Shown piece after piece: positions 1 through 5,542 of a DNA stretch of 8,532 nt (positions are counted from its first letter, which is position 1; the number at the start of each line of letters is the position of its first letter). The DNA is from Chloroflexota bacterium (GTDB taxonomy: Bacteria > Chloroflexota > Dehalococcoidia > Lucifugimonadales > JADFKI01), in NCBI GenBank assembly GCA_024648655.1, contig JAGGDZ010000053.1:1-8532 (forward strand), in the 5' to 3' direction. Position numbers and translations under genes: made by a program. The notes beneath the pieces were generated by a model. It was not told the origin of the DNA and made no database searches. It saw only the letters and a list, made by a program, of their open reading frames with translations.

Positions 1-1
1 C

Positions 2-703
2 TTGATAATTAGCGATGTCGATCTGCTAATTATCAAGTCAGGGGCATCTGGTGTCCCATTCGGACGCTTCAAAGAGGTGCAAGCGGTCTTGTCCGACGTT
101 CACGAAGGCTTGAGTCTGGACACACACACATACACGCCCGAAGAAATCAAAAGAACGCTCGCCCTAGGCGACCACTTCGTTCAGGATATTATCTTGCGGG
201 GAAGGGCACTGCACAAAGGCGATGACTTTGCCCAATACATCGAGTTAGCGAAGAAGAGCTACAGCACGAATCCTGAAGATTCCCAATATCCCGAATTCTG
301 GATAGAGATTGCCGAAGATGATTATGAGACGGTCACGATTCTGCTAAATGGCGGGCGTCCGAGAGGGGCGGGTTATTTCCTGCAGCAGGCGGTCGAGAAG
401 TTCTTCAAATCGTATCTCATCAGGCGGGGCTGGCGGCTGCGGCGGACGCACGATCTTGGCATGTTGCTGGATGACGCGGTGCGGTATGATGCGACACTGG
501 AGCAGTACCGCGCAGTGTGCGAACTGGTATCTTTATACCAATTCGCTGAGCGTTATCCTAGATATACGACTGAAACATATTATCCCAACTTGCCGGTGAT
601 GGACGATGAGGGTGTGCGCGCCGCCTTTGCAGAGATTACGCCGTTGATAGAACGGCTGCGGGCAGGCAGCGCAAAGACAAACAACGACGATGAGGACAAA
701 TAG
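2..703 (+). CDS. Nucleotidyltransferase (MNT)-HEPN fusion protein, 5'-truncated by window edge
   Basis: Partial gene with an open left end. The first visible residues read SDVDLLII, the second half of the minimal nucleotidyltransferase motif GS-x(n)-SDxDLL, with metal-binding aspartates at residues 5 and 7. A third likely carboxylate (Asp40) lies before TPEE. The true start and the GS half of the motif must therefore be left of the window, and the TTG at position 2 is not a credible start. Residues ~98-220 form a HEPN domain of the PF05168 type: FLQQAVEKFFKSYL helix, RTHDL (Arg145-x4-His150) and AERYPRY. MNT and HEPN proteins are often separate toxin-antitoxin partners; here they are one chain. 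The HDL motif differs from the R-x4-6-HxY motif of HepT RNases, so toxin activity is not supported. A strong AAGGAGGT follows only 8 nt after the stop and serves the next gene. Domain assignment is firm; function is unknown. Confidence 0.82.
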   Translation: MIISDVDLLIIKSGASGVPFGRFKEVQAVLSDVHEGLSLDTHTYTPEEIKRTLALGDHFVQDIILRGRALHKGDDFAQYIELAKKSYSTNPEDSQYPEFWIEIAEDDYETVTILLNGGRPRGAGYFLQQAVEKFFKSYLIRRGWRLRRTHDLGMLLDDAVRYDATLEQYRAVCELVSLYQFAERYPRYTTETYYPNLPVMDDEGVRAAFAEITPLIERLRAGSAKTNNDDEDK

Positions 704-723
704 AACATTCAAGGAGGTCTGTG

Positions 724-1506
724 ATGCGCTGGGTGAGATATGAGGATGATTACGGCGCAGTGTTCGGGATAGTGGAGGGCGATGATGTTGCGGAGGTGAG
801 CGGCAGCCCTTTCGGCGAGTATGAGCGCACGGGGAAACGGCAGACGCTTTCCGATGTAAAGCTGCTGATTCCGTTCGAGCCGAAGACATTCTACGCGGCG
901 GGCGTAAACTACGAGGAGCACGTGCGCGAGGCGGCGGCGTTGCTCGGGCGCGAGCCGGACATCCCGCAGAAGCCTGACATCGGCTATCGCGCGAACAATG
1001 CCCTCATAGCGCATGATGAGCCTATCGTGAAGCCGGCTGATTCCACGGAGCGCTTTCAGTACGAGGGCGAGCTTGTAGTGGTCATCGGCAAGGAGGCGAA
1101 GCACCTGTCGGAAGAAGAGGCGCTATCTTGCGTACTTGGCTATACCATCGGCAACGATGTGAGCGAACGTACATGGCAGGCGGGCGACCGCACGCTCTGG
1201 CGCGCCAAGAACAGCGATACCTTCAAGCCGATGGGACCGTGGGTAGAAACGGATGTTGACCTGGATTCATTGCAGACCACCGTGCGGCTGAACGGCGAGG
1301 TCGTCTCTGAGTTCGCCACAAACAACATGGTGTTCGGGGTGGAAACTTATATCAGCACGATGACACGTTACCTGACTTTGTACCCGGGAGACATGATATG
1401 GATGGGAACGGACGGCGCGACGCAGAACATGAAAGTTGGCGATGTGTGCGATGTGGAGATAAGCGGCATCGGCACTCTGAGCAATCCGATTGTTGGCGAA
1501 GGCTAA
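724..1506 (+). CDS. Fumarylacetoacetate hydrolase (FAH) family protein
   Basis: This is a 260-residue enzyme of the FAH/FAHD1/YcgM superfamily, which cleaves or isomerises 1,3-dicarbonyl compounds such as acylpyruvates with a divalent metal. Visible features are the NYEEHVREA segment with the His66-x2-Glu69 catalytic dyad seen in FAHD1-type enzymes, FQYEGELVVVIG with metal ligands Glu114 and Glu116, GNDVSERTWQ with metal ligand Asp145, Lys162 in RAKNSDTFKPMGPW, and PGDMIWMGT near the C-terminus. The usual GTP loop reads GTD. AAGGAGGT at 711-718 leaves 5 nt to the ATG at 724; a GTG at 721 is in frame but too close to the Shine-Dalgarno, so I chose 724. The gene follows the HEPN gene by 20 nt and precedes a metallohydrolase, which suggests a catabolic pair. 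The exact substrate cannot be read from sequence. Confidence 0.92.
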   Translation: MRWVRYEDDYGAVFGIVEGDDVAEVSGSPFGEYERTGKRQTLSDVKLLIPFEPKTFYAAGVNYEEHVREAAALLGREPDIPQKPDIGYRANNALIAHDEPIVKPADSTERFQYEGELVVVIGKEAKHLSEEEALSCVLGYTIGNDVSERTWQAGDRTLWRAKNSDTFKPMGPWVETDVDLDSLQTTVRLNGEVVSEFATNNMVFGVETYISTMTRYLTLYPGDMIWMGTDGATQNMKVGDVCDVEISGIGTLSNPIVGEG

Positions 1507-1549
1507 CATCGATGAACGGGATGGACAGGATTTTCTTCCTGACGGAGGG
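1504..1549. repeat. Dispersed ~46-bp repeat, copy 1
   Basis: It begins in the stop codon of the FAH gene with TAACATCGATGAACGGGAT and continues through GGACAGGATTTT to CTGACGGAGG. It resembles a GATGAACAGGATGGACAGGAT-type motif that I recall as recurrent in intergenic DNA of several bacterial phyla (recollection, not a search). Its right end contains the GGAGG that serves as Shine-Dalgarno for the following metallohydrolase, 9 nt before the ATG at 1558. A diverged copy lies at 2506. Confidence 0.5.
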
Positions 1550-1557
1550 CAACAATT

Positions 1558-2508
1558 ATGGCAACGATTAATTCGGTGCTGGGGCAGATGGACACGGCGG
1601 ACTTGGGGTTCACGCTGTCGCATGAGCATGTGCTGGTTACATCGGCGGGGATACAGCAGATATACCCTGAGTTCATCGACCGCAAGGGGACTATCGAGCG
1701 CGGCATACGCGACCTGAAGGCTGCCTACGACGAAGGCCTACGCTCTATTATCGACGTATCGACCCTTGACCTGGGGCGCGATGTCCGACTTATGGAAGAA
1801 GTCTCGCGCGGGTCGGGCGTGAACATCGTCTGCGCCACCGGAACCTGGCGCGACATACCACGCGTGTTCTGGACAGCGACGCCGGACGACGTCGCGCCCC
1901 TGTACATCCGCGAGATCGAAGAGGGCATCGAGGGGACGGACATCAAGGCGGGGATAATCAAGGTCGCCAACGACATGGGCGGCGTAACGCCGGAGGGTGA
2001 GATTATCTTGCGCGCGGCTGCGAGGGCACAACGGGCGACGGGTGTGCCTATATCCACACATACATGGGCGCCGGAGCGCGTTGGCGAGCAGCAGGTCGCC
2101 GTATTCGAGGACGAGGGCATCGACCTGAACAAAGTGTACGTGGGCCACAGCAACGACACGGACGACACCGACTATCTCATCGGCTTGCTGGAGAAAGGCG
2201 TCTGGATTGGACTCGACCGCTATCCGGGCAGGCCGGAGGTGCTGGACTGGGAGGCGCGCACTCAAACCGCATACAAGCTCATCGAGGCAGGGTTCGCGCA
2301 CCGCATTATGCTGGGGCACGACTGGTCGGTGACGCTGCTAATCGCGGCGCGGGAGGCGAGAGAGATGCGCGACAAGAACAATCCGGACGGCTACCTGTTC
2401 ATCACGCGGCGGGTGTTGCCGCGCCTGCAGGAACTGGGCGCAACTGATGAAGACATACACAAGATTATGGTGGACAATCCACGCCGGTTCTTTGAGGGGA
2501 GAACCTAA
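1558..2508 (+). CDS. Phosphotriesterase-like (PTE/PLL) binuclear metal hydrolase
   Basis: This 316-residue TIM-barrel amidohydrolase belongs to the phosphotriesterase / phosphotriesterase-like lactonase group. All six expected binuclear metal ligands are visible: His22 and His24 (SHEHV), the lysine expected to be carboxylated, Lys135 (GIIKVA), His168 (ISTHTW), His197 (VGHSND) and Asp255 (MLGHDW). Length fits the family. The segment LDRYPG after strand 7 resembles the substrate-loop region of lactonase-type members, but sequence alone does not separate lactonase from organophosphate hydrolase. The start ATG at 1558 follows GGAGG (1544-1548) by 9 nt. It lies 51 nt after the FAH gene on the same strand and is probably co-transcribed with it; both enzymes would suit catabolism of carboxylic or lactone intermediates (inference). 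The gene is flanked by two copies of a short repeat. Confidence 0.92.
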   Translation: MATINSVLGQMDTADLGFTLSHEHVLVTSAGIQQIYPEFIDRKGTIERGIRDLKAAYDEGLRSIIDVSTLDLGRDVRLMEEVSRGSGVNIVCATGTWRDIPRVFWTATPDDVAPLYIREIEEGIEGTDIKAGIIKVANDMGGVTPEGEIILRAAARAQRATGVPISTHTWAPERVGEQQVAVFEDEGIDLNKVYVGHSNDTDDTDYLIGLLEKGVWIGLDRYPGRPEVLDWEARTQTAYKLIEAGFAHRIMLGHDWSVTLLIAAREAREMRDKNNPDGYLFITRRVLPRLQELGATDEDIHKIMVDNPRRFFEGRT

Positions 2509-2551
2509 CATCAATGAGCAGGATAAAGAGTGTCACGCTTCTGACAGACGA
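2506..2551. repeat. Dispersed ~46-bp repeat, diverged copy 2
   Basis: It begins in the stop codon of the metallohydrolase gene with TAACATCAATGAGCAGGAT. It matches copy 1 at 16 of 19 positions over this core (all three changes are transitions) and again, without a gap, at CTGAC-GA-G near its right end. The middle is diverged; overall I count 29 of 46 identical. The two copies lie exactly 1002 nt apart in direct orientation and bracket the metallohydrolase gene. Confidence 0.4.
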
Positions 2552-2594
2552 GTATGTAAAAGATACCTTTGGCAGCTTTGGTTTCCGCATAAAG

Positions 2595-2624
2595 AAACGA
2601 CAGTTAACCAAACGACAGTTAACC
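2595..2624. repeat. Perfect 15-bp tandem duplication
   Basis: Two adjacent identical copies of AAACGACAGTTAACC, with AA of a third following. The unit contains the palindrome GTTAAC. The most likely origin is recent slippage or a local duplication. Confidence 0.85.
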
Positions 2625-2727
2625 AATAGTGCTATTTGAAAATCATAGAGTGAATTAAGCGATGGAAAGAGGGACTCGCCCCCGTTCGCCGGCTGTAAGT
2701 CCATTCCATTTCACGAGGATATTGAAC

Positions 2728-2747
2728 GCTGTCATCAGCTGTCATCA
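2728..2747. repeat. Perfect 10-bp tandem duplication
   Basis: Two adjacent identical copies of GCTGTCATCA. It lies just upstream of the two-tier inverted repeat. No function is evident. Confidence 0.8.
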
Positions 2748-2751
2748 AAAT

Positions 2752-2804
2752 AAGCAAGCCGGGGCTTGAAGTAATCCCAAGCCCCACGGCGCATATGCTT
2801 GCTT
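2752..2804. repeat. Two-tier inverted repeat / possible structured RNA or terminator
   Basis: The outer arms AAGCAAGC (2752-2759) and GCTTGCTT (2797-2804) are perfect complements. Nested inside are GGGGCTTG (2761-2768) and CAAGCCCC (2778-2785), also perfect, around a 9-nt loop. The two stems are separated by 1 nt on the left and 11 nt on the right. There is no T-run on either side, so a standard intrinsic terminator is doubtful on either strand, although it is the only strong hairpin downstream of the metallohydrolase gene. Confidence 0.6.
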
Positions 2805-2977
2805 CGTGTCTTCCTCGTTCTGATATACTTCTGCCACGCCGTGTCCCTCCGGTCTGTCCCCAAGTGAGTTGGTGGCGGCGTAATCGCTCAGTGTCTGAAA
2901 TCGCAGGCTGCCGTGTCTTGTTCACTCTTTCCGAAACTCCACACCGTTTTTGGGACGGTTACGTTACATCAGGTGCG

Positions 2978-3006
2978 TTGACACCAATATGCCATGTGCT
3001 TACAAT
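2978..3006 (+). promoter_or_regulatory. Near-consensus sigma-70 promoter for the DUF151 gene
   Basis: A perfect -35 TTGACA (2978-2983), a 17-nt spacer and a -10 TACAAT (3001-3006, one mismatch). Transcription would start near 3013, giving a leader of about 36 nt with GGAGGGG (3034-3040) 8 nt before the ATG at 3049. GTTACAT at 2963-2969, just upstream of the -35, recurs in inverse orientation near the atp promoter (3684-3690). Confidence 0.8.
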
Positions 3007-3048
3007 ATGCTCACAATTGGAGCCGACTTTTATGGAGGGGATGGTCTG

Positions 3049-3612
3049 ATGCTGGAATTAACCATCGATGGCATTCGTGTAAGCCTTATGAACCAGCAGC
3101 GGGTGGTTATACTGCGAGTTAAGGACACGGAAAAGTTTCTGCCTATCTGGATCGGACCTGGTGAGGCTGACGCAATAGCGCTCAAACTCCAGAACGTAAC
3201 CGTTCCCAGGCCTCTTACGCACGACCTTCTCTCCGATGTCATATCGTCTCTGGACGCTCAAGTTGACAGGATAGTCGTGTCCGACCTTTCCGACGATACC
3301 TTCTACGCGAAAATCGTGCTTCAAATCAATGGCTCCACAATGGAGGTGGACTCCCGACCCAGCGATGCCCTGGCGCTCGCCGTTCGCACCGAGTCTCCAA
3401 TCTACGCAGAGGATGCTGTGGTAGAGAAGGCTGCGATAATGCTTGACGCAGAAACCGGCAGGGCAGTGCATGTTGACGAAGATGACGAGTCCGAGCCGCG
3501 CCCGGTGACAGAGGAAGAGCGCGCCAAGTTGTCAGCATTCGAGGATTTCATCGGATCGCTGGACTTGGACCTCGAGCACGGACATGGAGACGCGCCTACT
3601 CAGAATCGCTAA
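3049..3612 (+). CDS. Bifunctional nuclease (BFN/DUF151) family protein
   Basis: This 187-residue protein has a complete DUF151/BFN domain at residues ~1-130. Diagnostic segments are RVVILRVKD (18-26), LPIWIGPGEADAIALKLQ (31-48), RPLTHDLL (54-61), RIVVSDLSDDTFYAKI (74-89) and VDSRPSDALALAVR (100-113), then PIYAEDAVVE (117-126). Family members were named for DNase/RNase activity in plants and are widespread, mostly uncharacterised proteins in bacteria. The C-terminal tail (~142-187) is acidic, with EEERAKLSAFEDFIGSL resembling the usual post-domain helix, and ends with a low-complexity HGHGD stretch. The frame is open further upstream, but ATG 3049 has GGAGGGG at the right distance and lies after the promoter; in-frame starts upstream of ~3013 would not be transcribed from it. 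It is a single-gene unit with its own promoter and terminator. Confidence 0.93.
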   Translation: MLELTIDGIRVSLMNQQRVVILRVKDTEKFLPIWIGPGEADAIALKLQNVTVPRPLTHDLLSDVISSLDAQVDRIVVSDLSDDTFYAKIVLQINGSTMEVDSRPSDALALAVRTESPIYAEDAVVEKAAIMLDAETGRAVHVDEDDESEPRPVTEEERAKLSAFEDFIGSLDLDLEHGHGDAPTQNR

Positions 3613-3641
3613 CACTCCGCATTTGCATCACGCTAACCGAA

Positions 3642-3677
3642 ACGACTCCGCCGAAATCAAGCGGAGTCGTCTTCTTT
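3642..3677 (+). terminator. Rho-independent terminator of the DUF151 gene
   Basis: A perfect 10-bp stem ACGACTCCGC (3642-3651) / GCGGAGTCGT (3661-3670) with a 9-nt loop, followed by CTTCTTT. It begins 30 nt after the DUF151 stop and insulates that gene from the atp operon. Confidence 0.9.
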
Positions 3678-3682
3678 GGCGA

Positions 3683-3704
3683 AATGTAACTAAAAATTTA
3701 CATT
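3683..3704. promoter_or_regulatory. Inverted repeat overlapping the atp -35 element (candidate operator)
   Basis: AATGTAA (3683-3689) and TTACATT (3698-3704) are perfect 7-bp arms separated by 8 nt of AT-rich sequence. The right arm covers most of the -35 hexamer. The placement would suit a dimeric regulator, but no binding protein can be named. Confidence 0.4.
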
Positions 3705-3726
3705 CCGAAATCGATTGTGATATACT
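3697..3726 (+). promoter_or_regulatory. Extended -10 sigma-70 promoter of the atp operon
   Basis: -35 TTTACA (3697-3702, five of six consensus), an 18-nt spacer and -10 TATACT (3721-3726) preceded by the TG of an extended -10 (TGA at 3718-3720). Transcription would start near 3733, leaving a leader of only ~19 nt before the first gene. It lies directly after the upstream terminator. Confidence 0.78.
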
Positions 3727-3751
3727 ACACAAGCCTTCGGAGGGGACGCGA

Positions 3752-3973
3752 TTGAACGCCGAAAGATTGGCGCTGGTGCTCCGTCTTACAGGCATCGGCT
3801 GGTATGTAGCCGTTTGTATCGGAGGTGGGGCACTCGGCGGTTGGTGGCTTGACGGCAGGACTGGATGGAGTCCGCTGCTTACCCTGCTGGGGTTGGCGTT
3901 GGGATTAGCGGTGGCGCTAGTCGGAATGATGCGGATGCTGTTGTCCATCTTCGCCGCAGATACTGATGATTAA
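3752..3973 (+). CDS. AtpZ/AtpI-family F1Fo ATP synthase accessory membrane protein
   Basis: This 73-residue protein has two membrane segments (about residues 12-32 and 41-66). The segment joining them, GGGALGGWWLDGRTGWSPLL, matches the GxxLGxxLDxxxGxxP signature of the AtpZ/AtpI family. Members help c-ring assembly or Mg2+ supply and typically head atp operons. The start is inferred as TTG at 3752: it is in frame, 6 nt after GGAGGGG (3739-3745), and downstream of the predicted transcription start, whereas the longer open frame begins inside the preceding gene and upstream of the promoter. The rare TTG start may keep expression low relative to structural subunits. The choice between atpZ and atpI names cannot be settled by eye. 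Confidence 0.85.
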   Translation: MNAERLALVLRLTGIGWYVAVCIGGGALGGWWLDGRTGWSPLLTLLGLALGLAVALVGMMRMLLSIFAADTDD

Positions 3974-4032
3974 CGGCTATATTCTCTGCCAAGTCAGATT
4001 CTGACATTGAACAACAGGGGACATTGTAGAGC

Positions 4033-5085
4033 GTGCTTAGCAATCCTAAGACTCTAGCAATACTAATAATTGCTCTAATCGCATTTGTAGTCAGTCTTTT
4101 GGGCGGCGCTCTTGGGAATGCGTTCGGGCTTGGCTTCCTCGGCGCACCACTGGCGCACATTCAAATCCCTGCCGAACCTTTCATCCCCGCTAAGATATTC
4201 GGCTTCACGCTGAAAAATACGATGGTGACCGCATGGATTACCATCATTGTTCTGTTGATAATTTCCTTCTTCGCCACCCGACGCATGAGCGAAGTCCCAA
4301 CAGGATTGCAGAACCTCGTAGAGGTCTTCATCGAGTTTTTCCTCGACTTGACGGAGCGCATCGCAGGTGCAGAACGCGCCCGCCGCTTCTTCCCCCTCGT
4401 AATGACCATCTTTCTTTTCATCATGGTCTCCAACTGGATAGGCATTCTGCCCGGCTTCGGTACTATTGGCTGGATAGAGTCGCCGCCAGAGATTATCCAC
4501 CATGCCGAAGAAAAAGCCGAAAAGGCCGGCGAGCATGTGAACCTAGACGACATTCATATGCAGGTCTTCCAAGGCGAAGGCGGCTTCGGCTTCCTAACCT
4601 TTGGCTCTATCAGCGAGGACATCACCGCCGCCGAATACGAAGAGCAACATGGCGCGGGCGCGGGCAAACAGGCGGGCTTGCTGGTGCCTTTCCTGCGCAG
4701 CGCCAACACCGACGTGAATACCACGCTCGCTATCGCCCTCATAGCCATGGTAACCATCCACTTCTGGGGCTTTTCCGCTCTCGGACTCGGTCACCTCGGC
4801 AAGTTCATAAACTTCAAGGAAGGTCCCATCGGATTCTTCGTGGGAATCCTCGAAGCCATCGGTGAGGTCGCTAAGGTCATCAGCTTCACATTTCGTCTGT
4901 TTGGAAACATATTCGCGGGCGAAGTGCTGCTGATAGCGATGGCGTTCCTATTCCCACTCATCGGCATCATCCCGTTCCTGGGACTGGAGCTGTTCGTGGG
5001 TGCAATACAGGCGTTTATCTTCGCAATGCTGACTCTGGTCTTCGCTGTAATGGCGACCACCGCGCACGGCGGAGAGCATCATTAG
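4033..5085 (+). CDS. atpB: F1Fo ATP synthase subunit a
   Basis: This 350-residue Fo stator subunit forms the ion half-channels against the c-ring. The conserved core is clear: ISFTFRLFGNIFAGEVLL with the essential Arg288 (E. coli R210 equivalent) and Glu297, Gln326 in FVGAIQAFIFAMLTLVF, and LRSANTDVNTTLA before the fourth core helix. It is much longer than E. coli subunit a (271). One reason is an additional N-terminal hydrophobic helix (8-28). The other is a hydrophilic insert at ~144-217, between the helix ending GILPGFG and the SANTDVN segment, carrying at least 14 acidic residues and 5 histidines. By homology this loop faces the periplasmic side. The C-terminus ends HGGEHH. The start is GTG 4033, 11 nt after AGGGGA (4016-4021); the TTG at 4025 meets a stop at once. 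Confidence 0.96.
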   Translation: MLSNPKTLAILIIALIAFVVSLLGGALGNAFGLGFLGAPLAHIQIPAEPFIPAKIFGFTLKNTMVTAWITIIVLLIISFFATRRMSEVPTGLQNLVEVFIEFFLDLTERIAGAERARRFFPLVMTIFLFIMVSNWIGILPGFGTIGWIESPPEIIHHAEEKAEKAGEHVNLDDIHMQVFQGEGGFGFLTFGSISEDITAAEYEEQHGAGAGKQAGLLVPFLRSANTDVNTTLAIALIAMVTIHFWGFSALGLGHLGKFINFKEGPIGFFVGILEAIGEVAKVISFTFRLFGNIFAGEVLLIAMAFLFPLIGIIPFLGLELFVGAIQAFIFAMLTLVFAVMATTAHGGEHH

Positions 5086-5109
5086 CCGTCAAATAACTCA
5101 GCCAACAAA

Positions 5110-5140
5110 TGCGTAGGACCTGAAAAGTACAGGGTACGCA
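5110..5140 (+). promoter_or_regulatory. Intercistronic stem-loop atpB-atpE
   Basis: TGCGTA (5110-5115) pairs with TACGCA (5135-5140). Inside an asymmetric internal loop (3 nt/1 nt), CCTG (5119-5122) pairs with CAGG (5130-5133), with a 7-nt loop. No T-run follows. It ends 12 nt before the AAGGAGA of atpE. Confidence 0.5.
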
Positions 5141-5166
5141 GAAACTAGAAGTAAGGAGAAGTGGAA

Positions 5167-5388
5167 ATGGAAGATATGGCAAGCTTGGGCGCAGGTCTGG
5201 CAATCGGTCTTGGCGCTCTTGGACCCGGCATCGGCATCGGGCTGCTCGCTGCGAAGGCGATGGAGTCCCTCGGGCGCAACCCGGACGCATCCGGCCTCAT
5301 CCAGCAGAACATGATTCTCGCCATCGCGTTCACCGAGGCTATCGCGATTTACGCGCTGGTCGTGGCGATCATCATTAAGTTCGTCTAA
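5167..5388 (+). CDS. atpE: F1Fo ATP synthase subunit c
   Basis: This 73-residue hairpin is the rotating-ring protomer. Helix 1 carries the glycine-rich packing motif (Gly8-Gly25, GPGIGIG), the cytoplasmic loop reads GRNPDA (variant of RQP), and helix 2 holds the ion-binding Glu57 in FTEAIAIYAL. Compared with Na+-type rings such as Ilyobacter, the Gln ligand is Ile24 and the Ser/Thr after the Glu is Ala58, while Tyr62 is kept; this points to H+ coupling (inference). I chose ATG 5167 because AAGGAGA (5153-5159) lies 7 nt before it; the in-frame GTG at 5161 is only 1 nt from the Shine-Dalgarno. A stem-loop precedes and a switch-like structure follows it. Confidence 0.95.
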   Translation: MEDMASLGAGLAIGLGALGPGIGIGLLAAKAMESLGRNPDASGLIQQNMILAIAFTEAIAIYALVVAIIIKFV

Positions 5389-5401
5389 CGCCGTTGGCAA
5401 G

Positions 5402-5474
5402 GCGCGGAAGTCTTCAGGAGAGACTTCCCGCATGATCGCACATGCAGCTAGCCTGATTATTCTGGCTTCCGCGC
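5402..5474 (+). promoter_or_regulatory. Intercistronic alternative hairpins atpE-atpF
   Basis: A strong local hairpin pairs GGAAGTCT (5406-5413) with AGACTTCC (5421-5428), extendable by GCG/CGC past a one-base bulge, with a 7-nt loop. The same left strand, GCGCGGAAG (5402-5410), is also perfectly complementary to CTTCCGCGC (5466-5474). The two pairings exclude each other. No T-run follows either. The 154-nt gap is long for an atp operon. Confidence 0.5.
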
Positions 5475-5542
5475 TCGACGGAACATAACGGAATATAGAA
5501 ATATACGAGAAGGTCTTCAAAAGATAGTATGGGAGAGAAGGC

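Larger units (their letters stand above)
2509..2977. other. Intergenic stretch without a supported gene
   Basis: About 470 nt between the metallohydrolase stop and the DUF151 promoter. It contains the second repeat copy, a 15-bp and a 10-bp tandem duplication, an imperfect hairpin (TGGAA/TTCCA at 2663-2667 and 2704-2708 outside GGACT/AGTCC at 2672-2676 and 2698-2702), and the two-tier inverted repeat at 2752-2804. Open frames on both strands here lack a Shine-Dalgarno and any recognisable family. I see no tRNA, 4.5S, 6S or RNase P RNA signature. The accumulation of small repeats looks like a decayed element or a recombination-prone spacer, but no transposase remnant is readable. Confidence 0.6.

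Noticed and set aside
1738..2319. 193-codon minus-strand frame inside the metallohydrolase gene
   Set aside because: It is a codon-bias shadow of a gene whose six metal ligands are all intact on the + strand.
2514..2639. 41-codon + strand frame after the metallohydrolase, containing the 15-bp repeat in frame (RQLTK/RQLTN)
   Set aside because: Its start lies in the repeat copy, the nearest GAGGGGAG is 12 nt away, and no family is recognisable. Low-level possibility only.
2663..2708. tRNA-like 3' half on the minus strand (GAGTCCCTCTTTCCA)
   Set aside because: There is no TTCGA loop, no matching acceptor 5' strand at tRNA distance and no anticodon arm; only an imperfect hairpin remains.
2632..2925. 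97-residue open frame on the minus strand with GTG start
   Set aside because: No spaced Shine-Dalgarno (the purine run touches the start), no recognisable domain, and it runs through the two-tier inverted repeat and the 10-bp tandem duplication.
2950..3048. N-terminal extension of the DUF151 gene to 2950
   Set aside because: It would begin upstream of the strong promoter, lacks a Shine-Dalgarno, and family homology starts at the ATG at 3049.
3642..3703. Possible CRISPR or REP array from closely spaced palindromes
   Set aside because: Only one terminator hairpin and one unrelated dyad; there are no repeated units with spacers.
3584..3751. N-terminal extension of the AtpZ/I gene back into the DUF151 gene
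   Set aside because: It crosses the intrinsic terminator and the atp promoter; the extra residues are not family-like, and TTG 3752 has a well-placed Shine-Dalgarno.
4233..4865. Long + strand frame inside atpB (210 codons) and minus-strand frames of 130-153 codons
   Set aside because: They are shadow frames of atpB with arginine/histidine-rich or low-complexity translation and no ribosome binding site.
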